A DNA stretch of 64,000 bases from Candidatus Riflebacteria bacterium HGW-Riflebacteria-1 (lineage in GTDB: Bacteria; Muiribacteriota; Ozemobacteria; Ozemobacterales; Ozemobacteraceae). A program made the translations under genes and the position numbers. The notes beneath the pieces are model-generated. The model made no database searches. It saw nothing but the letters and a program-made list of their open reading frames with translations, and had not been told where the DNA came from. Positions 36,824 through 44,549 of this stretch are shown here, in pieces; the stretch's first letter is position 1, and each line of letters opens with the position of its first letter. Location of the stretch: positions 248,001 to 312,000 of the forward strand of contig PGYB01000005.1 of the NCBI GenBank assembly GCA_002839445.1, in the 5' to 3' direction.

Positions 36824-37900
36824 ATGAACAGTGAAAAATACCGTGAGATTCAGGCGCATGTCAATGACGGTGATGCCCGAAGAAACGTAGGCGAATGGGG
36901 CGAAGCCAAGATCAGTTATCTCAAGGCAATTGAGGAATTCAACGCGATTTGTGAAATTGACCCACATGCGCCAATGACTGCTGAGCAGGTTGATCTGCAG
37001 AAGACCATAAATGGTCGCATTGAAGATGTTAACAGTCATCTTGCATCTGTGCATCTCGACAAGGGCCGTGCCGCACTTGACAACAAGGCCTGGCAGATAG
37101 CTATAGACGAACTCGAAGAAGCTACGCGGCTTGCCAAAGATGACAGCATCGCGTTTCTCGAAGAGGTAAAAGTACTTCTCGACAAGTCGCGCAATGGGCA
37201 TCGTGACGCTATGATTCGTTCTGAACTGACTCCGTTTGTTGACCGCGGCGATGACTTTAAGCGTTCTGGCAACTTTGGCGAAGCGATTCTCGAGTTTCAG
37301 GAAGCCGCAAAAAAAGCAGCCGGCCTGCCCGAACACCACAAATATGTGGTTTACATCAAGAATTCACTTACTGAATGCCGCCGCAGCATCATTCGCCCAT
37401 ATCTCGCCAAAATCAACAAGGCCTGCCATGCCGGCAAATTTGCCATGGCTTCGGGCTTTCTTAAACGCGCTCAGCTGCTGCTCGACAGTACTGATAACGT
37501 GTATCACGCATTTCTTGAGCAGCTCAAAGAAAAGATTCAGCTGAATCTCAAAGAAGATGAATTTGTTGAAACCGAAGAATTCGAAGCTCCCGAAGTCTGG
37601 GAAAAAGCCGTAAAAGACTACGAAGAAGCTCTTGATCTTTATTCTTCATTCACGGTTACTGATCCCTTTGCACCGGCTTATACCGGCGTAAATGTGTTCG
37701 AAGATAAGTTTATCGATTCGCGCCGCAAGCTTGGTAAATTGTATAAGACACGCGCTGACCGGCTCAGAGACCAGGCCAAGATCGAAAAGGCAATTCGCAA
37801 TTACAAAGAAGCGATCAGGTTGCTGCCACGCTCTGACAAACTTTTCCATGAAGCTTTCAAGGAAATGAAAAAGTTGCGTGCTCAGATAGCTGTTCCCTGA
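36824..37900 (+). CDS. Cytosolic TPR-like helical protein
   Basis: A 358-residue protein with AAGGAG seven bases before the ATG. No signal peptide or membrane segment. It is made of TPR-like helical pairs: DARRNVGEWGEAKISYLKAI, GRAALDNKAWQIAIDELEEA, GDDFKRSGNFGEAILEFQEA, HAGKFAMASGFLKRAQ, RDQAKIEKAIRNYKEAIRLL. About five repeats are visible. Acidic patches occur near residues 240-260 (KEDEFVETEEFEAPEV). It sits between an exported TPR gene and the CHASE2-GGDEF gene with gaps of 9 and 6 bases, so it may be an adaptor on the cytosolic side. Confidence 0.85.
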   Translation: MNSEKYREIQAHVNDGDARRNVGEWGEAKISYLKAIEEFNAICEIDPHAPMTAEQVDLQKTINGRIEDVNSHLASVHLDKGRAALDNKAWQIAIDELEEATRLAKDDSIAFLEEVKVLLDKSRNGHRDAMIRSELTPFVDRGDDFKRSGNFGEAILEFQEAAKKAAGLPEHHKYVVYIKNSLTECRRSIIRPYLAKINKACHAGKFAMASGFLKRAQLLLDSTDNVYHAFLEQLKEKIQLNLKEDEFVETEEFEAPEVWEKAVKDYEEALDLYSSFTVTDPFAPAYTGVNVFEDKFIDSRRKLGKLYKTRADRLRDQAKIEKAIRNYKEAIRLLPRSDKLFHEAFKEMKKLRAQIAVP

Positions 37901-37906
37901 TAGACA

Positions 37907-40330
37907 ATGAGTCAGAAGCCGCAATCGCCGGGCTCAGAAGGAATTCTGTGCTCAAGTGAGATAATCAGACTGACTTCAGAAAAGCCGCCAGCAATTGTTC
38001 CGCTCTGGGAGCTGCTGGCCGGCTTTGCTTTTGCCCTGCTTTTTTCTCTGCTCTTCTATTATGGACAGCTGAATCATCTTGAAAACGCAACCATCGACTT
38101 CAGGTTCAGATTGCGAGGAGCTCTGGCAGAGAATAAAGATATAGTTCTGATCAATATTACCGATGACTGCATAAAGGAATTTGGTCCATGGCCCTGGCCG
38201 CGTAAAAAGCATGCCGAACTTCTTTCAGAGCTCAAGAAGGCTGACACCAAAACGGTTGCCTTCGATCTTATTTTCAGCGATGAGTCTTTTTATGGTGAGG
38301 CCGATGATCAGGAGTTTGCCCGCGAAATAAAGAATTTCGGTCGGGTTGTCATGCCTTTGATTCTCAAAGAAGAGACGGTAATTGACAAAGACACAGGCGA
38401 TTTTGTTACGGCAGACGCATCAATCCGGCCGTGCGATGCGCTTATGGAATCAGGTTTGTCGCTGGGTTACATTGATATTGAAATCAGACATCTTAATCCG
38501 GATGGTGCAATAATTGCGTCTGATAATCCGGATGGTGTTATTCGAAAACTGCTTTTGTCTCGCATGAATGCGGGCAAAGAGTATTATGTTTTTGGTCTTG
38601 CCGCAGCTGCTAATTATCTTGGCAGCAGACCTTCTGTCGAAAAGTATGGCGTCAGACTCGGTAACAGACTTTTACCTTATTACGACAGCTACGAGAAAGT
38701 TACAGGCGGCCGGGTCAAGTCATATCTGCTAAATTACTCCGGTGATTCTGGGCGTTTTAGAGAGATAAGTTATTCTGAAGCCATGCGTGTTTTGCTGAAC
38801 TCTCGGGAAAATTCCAGACTGAAAGCGCAGGCTGAAGATTTTTTTGCCAATCGCCTGGTGCTGGTAGGTACGACAGCTTCCGGTAATTCTGCAGAAGACG
38901 TCAAATTCGGGCCATACGGCAAGCTATCCGGTGTACAGATTCATGCCAACCTTCTTCATAATATTTTGAGTCAGAGATTTTTGCACCGTTCGACCGTCGA
39001 AACAACAATAATACTGATCTTTGTGTTTGCTCTTGGCATCGCTTATCTGCTCTGGAAAAGCCATGGTTTGCCTGCCAACTTTATTACCCTGGGGCTTGCA
39101 GCGGTTTGGGGACTGTCGGGTGTGGCAGTTTTTTATTTTGATATAGTACTTGAGCTGGTGCCGATTTGTCTGCTGGTGCCAATTCAATGGGCGCTTACCA
39201 GGCTGATTCAGCAGTTCGTTTCGCTGCGTGAAAAGAATTATTCTCTTGCGTGCAAGGTGCGGGAACTTGCCATAATCAACGAAGTCAGCCAGGCTGTCAG
39301 CTATATGGGAGATCTTGGCAAGACTATTGATGCAATTTTGAGTCGCGGTGTGCAGGTGCTCAACGCCGAGCGCGGCTCGCTGTTTCTTCTCGATGACAAA
39401 TATGAAGAGCTGGTTGAGCGCACAGCCGTTTTTGGTGTTGAGGGCGAAATAACTATTGATGAGCAGCTCAAAGAACAATTTAAGGTCGGCAAGGGTATCG
39501 CCGGCGAGGTTTTTAACAGCGGTAAACCGCGCCTGATTCAAAATGTTCGCAAAGACAAGACTTTTGAATTCAGAGATGCTGACCGTGGAAACATGCGTTC
39601 GCTGGTTTGCGTGCCGCTTATGATCAAAGACAGCGCGATCGGGGTCATGAACATCGTCAACCGTCGCGATGGTCTGTTCAGCAGTGAAGATCTGCAGACC
39701 GCACTCACCATGGCAAATCAGGCGGCGGTGGTGATCGAAAAAGCCAGACTGTTTAATCTGGCAACTGTCGATGGTTTGACCGGGCTGGTTGTTCATCGCC
39801 ACTTTCAGGCAAAGATGGAAGAAGAATTCAGGCGTGCCCGCCGTTATAGCAAGCCGCTTGCCTACATGATGACTGATATTGACCATTTTAAGAAGTTTAA
39901 TGATACATGGGGCCATCAGATTGGCGACATGGTATTGCGTGAAGTCGCCAAAATCGTTCGTGACAATGCCAGAGATACCGATATTGCCGCCCGCTACGGT
40001 GGCGAAGAGTTTGGCGTAATTCTTCCGGAAACCGATTACGAGGGTGCCATGCTGCTTGCCGAACGTCTGCGCCAGCGCGTCGAGAGTGCCGCCTTTGCCG
40101 GGCCAAAAGGCGATCTTAAGGTGACATTGAGCATCGGTGTGTCTACGATGCCTAGATTGCAGCCTGAGACAGCCCTCGAAATGATCAAATTTGCCGATGA
40201 TGCGCTGTATATCTGCAAACACAATGGCAGAAACCGTGTCGAGCACGCTGTTGCGGGAGAAGGCGGCGAAGCGGCGCCAGCCGCAAGTTCTGTTGCCCCG
40301 GTTGTTGAAGCGAAACCCGGGCCGGCTTAG
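37907..40330 (+). CDS. CHASE2-GAF-GGDEF diguanylate cyclase
   Basis: An 807-residue membrane enzyme that would make c-di-GMP from two GTP. One helix (LLAGFAFALLFSLLFYYGQL) is followed by an extracytoplasmic CHASE2 sensor (~60-355: RLRGALAENKDIVLINITDD, AFDLIFSDESFYGEADDQEF, VLVGTTASGNSAEDV). Three closing helices lie at ~365-440, and a GAF domain at ~465-620 (LNAERGSLFLLDDKYEELVE, SLVCVPLMIKDSAIGVMNIV). The GGDEF domain at ~630-785 has the active motif GGEEF (ARYGGEEFGVIL) and an inhibitory I-site RDTD five residues before it. A Pro/Ala tail follows. It is 6 bases after the cytosolic TPR gene. Product inhibition is likely. Its stop overlaps the convergent sigma-54 activator by 4 bases. Confidence 0.95.
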   Translation: MSQKPQSPGSEGILCSSEIIRLTSEKPPAIVPLWELLAGFAFALLFSLLFYYGQLNHLENATIDFRFRLRGALAENKDIVLINITDDCIKEFGPWPWPRKKHAELLSELKKADTKTVAFDLIFSDESFYGEADDQEFAREIKNFGRVVMPLILKEETVIDKDTGDFVTADASIRPCDALMESGLSLGYIDIEIRHLNPDGAIIASDNPDGVIRKLLLSRMNAGKEYYVFGLAAAANYLGSRPSVEKYGVRLGNRLLPYYDSYEKVTGGRVKSYLLNYSGDSGRFREISYSEAMRVLLNSRENSRLKAQAEDFFANRLVLVGTTASGNSAEDVKFGPYGKLSGVQIHANLLHNILSQRFLHRSTVETTIILIFVFALGIAYLLWKSHGLPANFITLGLAAVWGLSGVAVFYFDIVLELVPICLLVPIQWALTRLIQQFVSLREKNYSLACKVRELAIINEVSQAVSYMGDLGKTIDAILSRGVQVLNAERGSLFLLDDKYEELVERTAVFGVEGEITIDEQLKEQFKVGKGIAGEVFNSGKPRLIQNVRKDKTFEFRDADRGNMRSLVCVPLMIKDSAIGVMNIVNRRDGLFSSEDLQTALTMANQAAVVIEKARLFNLATVDGLTGLVVHRHFQAKMEEEFRRARRYSKPLAYMMTDIDHFKKFNDTWGHQIGDMVLREVAKIVRDNARDTDIAARYGGEEFGVILPETDYEGAMLLAERLRQRVESAAFAGPKGDLKVTLSIGVSTMPRLQPETALEMIKFADDALYICKHNGRNRVEHAVAGEGGEAAPAASSVAPVVEAKPGPA

Positions 40331-41754
40331 TCGGCCTGGCGCATAAGGTCTTCGCGCTCGAGATTCAGGGTTTTAAGAGTGCGATAAAAAGTGGCCTTAT
40401 GGATTCCCAGCAGTTCGGCTGCCCTGGTGATATTGCCGTCAGCCATCTGATAAGCTTTGCGCAACTCGGCTTCACTGAGTTTCTTATCGCCATTTGTTGC
40501 TGGTAGTGGCGATTTTTCGTGGTCAGGCATACCAAGTCTTATTGGTTGCTGCCACGGCAGTATGGTTACATCACTGTAATTTTTGCCAGGAGCGTATTGG
40601 GCCGCGTTCATGCGCTCTTCATACCATTCCCGCAGCGATCTCAGGCCGATTACATCGGTCTGGTTTTCTGCGAAAAGTCGTTCCATGAGGTTGCGAAGCT
40701 CTCTGACGTTGCCTGGCCACTGATACTGCTTGAGCAGCTGCACGGCTTCGCGCGTAAGGCATGAAACACTGCGGTTATACTTGCGGTTGAGGTTCTTGAT
40801 AAAGTGTTGAATCAGCAGTTCGATATCATCTGCCCGTTGCCGCAGAGGGGGCACGATAATCTGCAGAGCGTTGATGCGATAATAGAGGTCAGCCCGAAAA
40901 CCGCTGCTCTGGCTCGACTTTTCGAGGTTGTGGTTGGTGGCTGCAATTACCCGCACGTCGATTTTAATCGGAGTTTCAGAACCGACTTTTTCGATCTGCG
41001 AGGTTTCGAGTACGCGCAGCAGCTTGGCCTGAGAAAGGGCTGGCAGGTCGCCGATTTCGTCGAGAAACAGCGTGCCGCCGTTGGCGCGTTCAAAGCGGCC
41101 GCGGTGCGAGCGCATGGCGCCGGTAAAAGACCCCTTTTCGTGCCCGAACAGTTCGCTTTCAAAAAGCGTTTCGGTGATTGCCGAACAGTTCATGGTTACA
41201 AACGGTCTGGCGGCGCGATTGCTCATCTGGTGAATCGCGGCGGCAACGCCTTCTTTGCCGGCACCAGTTTCACCAGTTATGAGAACTGCCGCATCAGAGG
41301 CCGCATACATTTTGATTTTGTTGAATACCCTCTGCATAGGCTCTGAGCTGCCGACCAGTCCGAAAAATGTCGCCTTTTCCAGAGCCGCCGGCAACTTGTC
41401 TGCTACTTCCTGCATCAATATTGTAATCAGTTCCTGATCGCCATTGTCTGCAGGCAACAGCGCGTCAAGCAGCAGCTGGTGGCTCTCGCCATTTTTGTCA
41501 GTAAGACTGGCCTTGAAACCATAAAAATTGTGTCTTTGCTGGCTGGTCTGGCGCACCAGCTCGCTCAGGCCCGGTAAAAATGGCTCAAGAAAAGATTCGG
41601 CACTTTTCCCGACAATGTTCGCTGCAGGCCTGCCGGTGTAATCGGCCAGCCAGTCAGGAACATCGTCAATCAGCAGGCGATCGCCGGCCAGTCTGATCAC
41701 CAGATTGCGGCTTGGCGGAAGAAGAAGCATCGGTTGTTTAACAGTATCAGTCAT
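40327..41754 (-). CDS. Sigma-54-dependent transcriptional activator (PAS-AAA-Fis)
   Basis: A 475-residue NtrC-class activator. Residues ~10-120 look like a PAS sensor (DWLADYTGRPAANIVGKSAE) instead of a receiver. The AAA+ domain spans ~148-380: Walker A GETGAGKEGVAAAIH, the sigma-54 contact loop as GSFTGA (Ser for the usual Ala), Walker B GGTLFLDEIGDL, and VRVIAATNHNLEKSSQ. A Fis-type helix-turn-helix ends the protein (GNITRAAELLGIHKATFYRT). It remodels the sigma-54 closed complex with ATP. Sensing would be through the PAS ligand. One sigma-54-type promoter is seen in the window (hsp20 pair). It is convergent with the cyclase gene. Confidence 0.95.
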   Translation of the reverse strand: MTDTVKQPMLLLPPSRNLVIRLAGDRLLIDDVPDWLADYTGRPAANIVGKSAESFLEPFLPGLSELVRQTSQQRHNFYGFKASLTDKNGESHQLLLDALLPADNGDQELITILMQEVADKLPAALEKATFFGLVGSSEPMQRVFNKIKMYAASDAAVLITGETGAGKEGVAAAIHQMSNRAARPFVTMNCSAITETLFESELFGHEKGSFTGAMRSHRGRFERANGGTLFLDEIGDLPALSQAKLLRVLETSQIEKVGSETPIKIDVRVIAATNHNLEKSSQSSGFRADLYYRINALQIIVPPLRQRADDIELLIQHFIKNLNRKYNRSVSCLTREAVQLLKQYQWPGNVRELRNLMERLFAENQTDVIGLRSLREWYEERMNAAQYAPGKNYSDVTILPWQQPIRLGMPDHEKSPLPATNGDKKLSEAELRKAYQMADGNITRAAELLGIHKATFYRTLKTLNLEREDLMRQAD

Positions 41755-41881
41755 ACTTAGTGAATCTTACAATTTAGCTGGTATATTTTTCAATGCTTTC
41801 TGTTCATGGTTTGGCGACTTCTGCCGAATATAGATGCGGCAAGTTATATTCAGACAGGTCTTATTCGAAAGAAAACAGCTG

Positions 41882-43390
41882 ATGAACAGAGTTCTAACCA
41901 TAATCAGGTCAGCGTTGCTACTGGCGATGCTTTTGCTTGTGCTGCAGGCAGATGCCGCCGACGACACTTTTAAACTGGTGCTCGATTATGATTCGCGCAG
42001 CGTGCTCGACAGCACAAGGCGCGACTGGTATGAGAGTGTTTATGACCCGGCATCGCTGACCCCGACTATCACCAGAAGACAGTATGACAAGACATTCTAT
42101 GGCAGTCGCAGTGACCTGTTTCTGGCGGTAAAGGGTGATTTGAACGAAACCCATTTTCTCGACATCAAAGAGCGGCTCAATTACCTGTATTATAACAAAG
42201 AAGACTTTCTCAGCCGCGATTACAGCTCTTTCAAATATCGTGAGCTCGATCATTACCTTAATGTGACCTGGGGAATCGCCGCCGGTGATCACGATTATTT
42301 TCAGTTCGACTTTCACAATCACTATCTTGATATGCCAGAACTTGAGAATTACAGCTTCAGATCAAATGTTGGAAGCGTGCTGATGAGCCATGAGTTTTCG
42401 CAGCGCACCTGCTTTAATCTGCTTGGCAGCTACGAAGAGCGTCAGTTCGAAAACGATCTTGATGCCAACTATCGTGAGGCGCGTGGCGGTTTTGAAATTG
42501 TTTCTCTGATTCCCGGGCGTCACAAATACACGGCTGTAGCCAACTCTACCCGTGGTGATCGTGGTTACTTTGCTTCGTTTCCGAATGGCCTGGCAGCTCG
42601 CAAAGCGGTTGATTATTACACGCACTACGTGGTTAATCCTCGTGACGACGACCCGAGAGCTAAGTACATGCGTCAGAAAACTCGTGGTGACCTGTTTTTA
42701 AAAGTGTTTGCTGACATGGCGGCTCGCGAGCGAACCCGCATCGACAACAGCTATGACCAGGTTGCCGGCGGCTTTGAAGCTGCTTACGAGATTGCCGAAG
42801 ACCTGACTCTTCGCATGCGCGACACCTACCGCAAGGTAGATTATCAAAGAGAGTCCGGGGCTTATTTTCTTAACGACTACAACGCGAATTTTTTCTCTCT
42901 GGCGGCTGATTATGATTACTCAGCGAACATGACCCAGACCTTCACATTTATTGACGAACTTCAGAATCACCCAGCTACAGCTGACCAGGATTTTCGCGTA
43001 AATTCGCTTATCTATGAGGGATTTTATCGGCACGGGCGTTCGCGGGCCAGTCTGATGCTCTCTGGTCTGCGTCGGCGTTATGACCAGAAAAGACTGCTGT
43101 ACCCCGACGAAGATGAGTCTCGCGCCATGGTGGCATGGGACTACCTGATAACTGAGAGTGTCAAATTCAGAATGAAATCAGAATTTATTAACCGCGAATT
43201 TATCGACTTTGCAGACGAACTATATTCAAGTCATAATCGAAACAACTGGCGGGTTGGTGTCGAGAAGAGCCTGTCACAGTCGAACTCGCTTGAACTGGCT
43301 TTTCAGGTTGGCAGCGAAAAGCATGACACATTTCGCCAGAATAATCTCGAAGAAAAAAGTCTGCACTTCAGCTGGATAAGCCATTATTGA
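41882..43390 (+). CDS. Exported, probable outer-membrane beta-barrel protein
   Basis: A 502-residue exported protein. ATG 41882 begins the signal peptide (NRVLTIIRSALLLAMLLLVL, cleaved near ADA); the ribosome site is weak. The mature part is rich in Tyr, Phe, Asp and Arg with alternating polar/aromatic stretches of 9-12 residues (HYLNVTWGIAAGDHDYFQFD, FSQRTCFNLLGSYEERQF, ASLMLSGLRRRYDQKRLLYP). This is typical of transmembrane beta strands. It ends HFSWISHY, with an aromatic terminal residue as in many barrels. No family was recognised. It is alone, next to the sigma-54 activator on the opposite strand. Confidence 0.72.
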   Translation: MNRVLTIIRSALLLAMLLLVLQADAADDTFKLVLDYDSRSVLDSTRRDWYESVYDPASLTPTITRRQYDKTFYGSRSDLFLAVKGDLNETHFLDIKERLNYLYYNKEDFLSRDYSSFKYRELDHYLNVTWGIAAGDHDYFQFDFHNHYLDMPELENYSFRSNVGSVLMSHEFSQRTCFNLLGSYEERQFENDLDANYREARGGFEIVSLIPGRHKYTAVANSTRGDRGYFASFPNGLAARKAVDYYTHYVVNPRDDDPRAKYMRQKTRGDLFLKVFADMAARERTRIDNSYDQVAGGFEAAYEIAEDLTLRMRDTYRKVDYQRESGAYFLNDYNANFFSLAADYDYSANMTQTFTFIDELQNHPATADQDFRVNSLIYEGFYRHGRSRASLMLSGLRRRYDQKRLLYPDEDESRAMVAWDYLITESVKFRMKSEFINREFIDFADELYSSHNRNNWRVGVEKSLSQSNSLELAFQVGSEKHDTFRQNNLEEKSLHFSWISHY

Positions 43391-43695
43391 GCATATTCGG
43401 CCGCAGACAATACAAATATCACATGCCGAGCGCCAATATGGGGTCAGACCTGACGCGATTTGCACAATCTGTTTGATGCCCTTCTCTTAAGAGCTGTTCA
43501 GGATGCATAAATTTTTGCTTGTGCGATTGGCTTCATAGAATCAGGTTTTATTGACGCAAGGGTACACTCCGGGCGCCGGTCGTTCAAAAAAATGTTGGCG
43601 CAAACAATGTTTACAAGGAACTTTTGCAGGACTGATCAAATAATACTCTCGTTTTTGTTGTGGTGAGACAGGCTATATGATACAATAAATTGCTT
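43391..43695. other. Noncoding interval before the YmdB-like gene
   Basis: About 305 bases without a supported gene. It contains GGGGTCAGACCTGAC (43440-43454, with the small palindrome GTCAG-AC-CTGAC). That motif resembles sequences seen beside REP-associated transposons, but only one copy is present. A promoter-like sequence at the right end may give a near-leaderless transcript for the next gene. Confidence 0.4.
43658..43686 (+). promoter_or_regulatory. Possible promoter of a leaderless transcript
   Basis: TTGTGG (43658-43663), 17-base spacer and TACAAT (43681-43686). Transcription would begin about 3 bases before the ATG at 43696, which has no ribosome binding site, so the mRNA may be leaderless. 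Confidence 0.35.
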
Positions 43696-44481
43696 ATGTC
43701 AGTCATTGCTTTTTTAGGCGTTTTTCAGCACGAAGTGGCTTCAATGCAGCTTCGCAAGCTTGTTGATGCGGTAAGAACAAGGGCTGGCGGCGAGTGCGTT
43801 GTCTTGTGCAACGCCAGCGGACTGTTCGCCAACGCCCCCCGGCTTGACGAGCAGATCGAATTGCTCTTTGAAAGTGGAATAGATCTGGTTTTCCCTGGTG
43901 AGCAGGCAATAGCTCGTGGCGCGGCGCGAACCGCAGTCGCGGCAGCTCGCTGGCCGATGATAAGACCGCTGAATCTTCCGGCTGGTTCGCCCGGGCGAGG
44001 CACTCTGCTTTTTGATAAGCTGTCAGAGCCTTTCTGGGTGGTAAGTCTTCTCGACGGAAGCGGCAGAATCCCGGTGGAGCCTGCGCATGAAGCGCTTGAA
44101 TTATTTTTCAGGAACAAAAATGACAAGTTTCCCGTATTAATAAATGTACATGGAGACGATTCTGAATATAAGAAGGCCCTCACCTGGAAACATTCAGGCT
44201 CAGAGAAGCAAATTCGCTGGTTTGGCAGCGGTTCCGGCTTTTTGTCGGCCGCCTGTGAGATAACGGCAGATGGTTCTTTCAGTCAGCCGGAAGTTGGAGT
44301 TGTTGGCTTTGAAAAGTCTATCGGAGGCTTTGCCCCAGACATCTGGTGGCAGCGAAAGATTGACCGGTTGCCGGTATCAACCCAGCCAGGCTGGGGAGCG
44401 TGGCGCTGTGACTATACGCTGTTATGGCTTGACACTAATGGAAAACCGCAGAAGTTTATATATGAGACGCTTATCGTCTGA
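43696..44481 (+). CDS. YmdB-family metallophosphoesterase homologue, probable pseudoenzyme
   Basis: A 261-residue protein with the length and block order of YmdB (2',3'-cyclic nucleotide phosphodiesterase; TIGR00282). Alignable parts: ELLFESGIDLVFPGEQ (YmdB has GNH at the end), WPMIRPLNLPAGSPGRG (YmdB RPANYPxGTPGRG), a VLINVHGDDSEYKKAL block (YmdB VDFHAEATSEKxA), FGSGSGFLSA (YmdB GTHTHVQTAD), and a late WLDTNGKPQKF. Metal ligands appear lost: the GEN block is CNASG, GNH is GEQ and THTH is SGSG; one His remains in NVHGDD. Catalysis is therefore unlikely and a binding or regulatory role more so. ATG 43696 has no ribosome site. It is 68 bases before a GAF/HD-GYP gene. The homology is read by eye and is quite convincing. 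Confidence 0.65.
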   Translation: MSVIAFLGVFQHEVASMQLRKLVDAVRTRAGGECVVLCNASGLFANAPRLDEQIELLFESGIDLVFPGEQAIARGAARTAVAAARWPMIRPLNLPAGSPGRGTLLFDKLSEPFWVVSLLDGSGRIPVEPAHEALELFFRNKNDKFPVLINVHGDDSEYKKALTWKHSGSEKQIRWFGSGSGFLSAACEITADGSFSQPEVGVVGFEKSIGGFAPDIWWQRKIDRLPVSTQPGWGAWRCDYTLLWLDTNGKPQKFIYETLIV

Positions 44482-44549
44482 CAGATCTACTGATTTCACT
44501 TTAACTTATAATTTAATTGCCTCGCAGATTTAAGGAGAACACCGCAAGA

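Noticed and set aside
38924..40246. 440-codon minus-strand frame
   Set aside because: Shadow of the CHASE2-GAF-GGDEF gene, whose domains and motifs are unambiguous.
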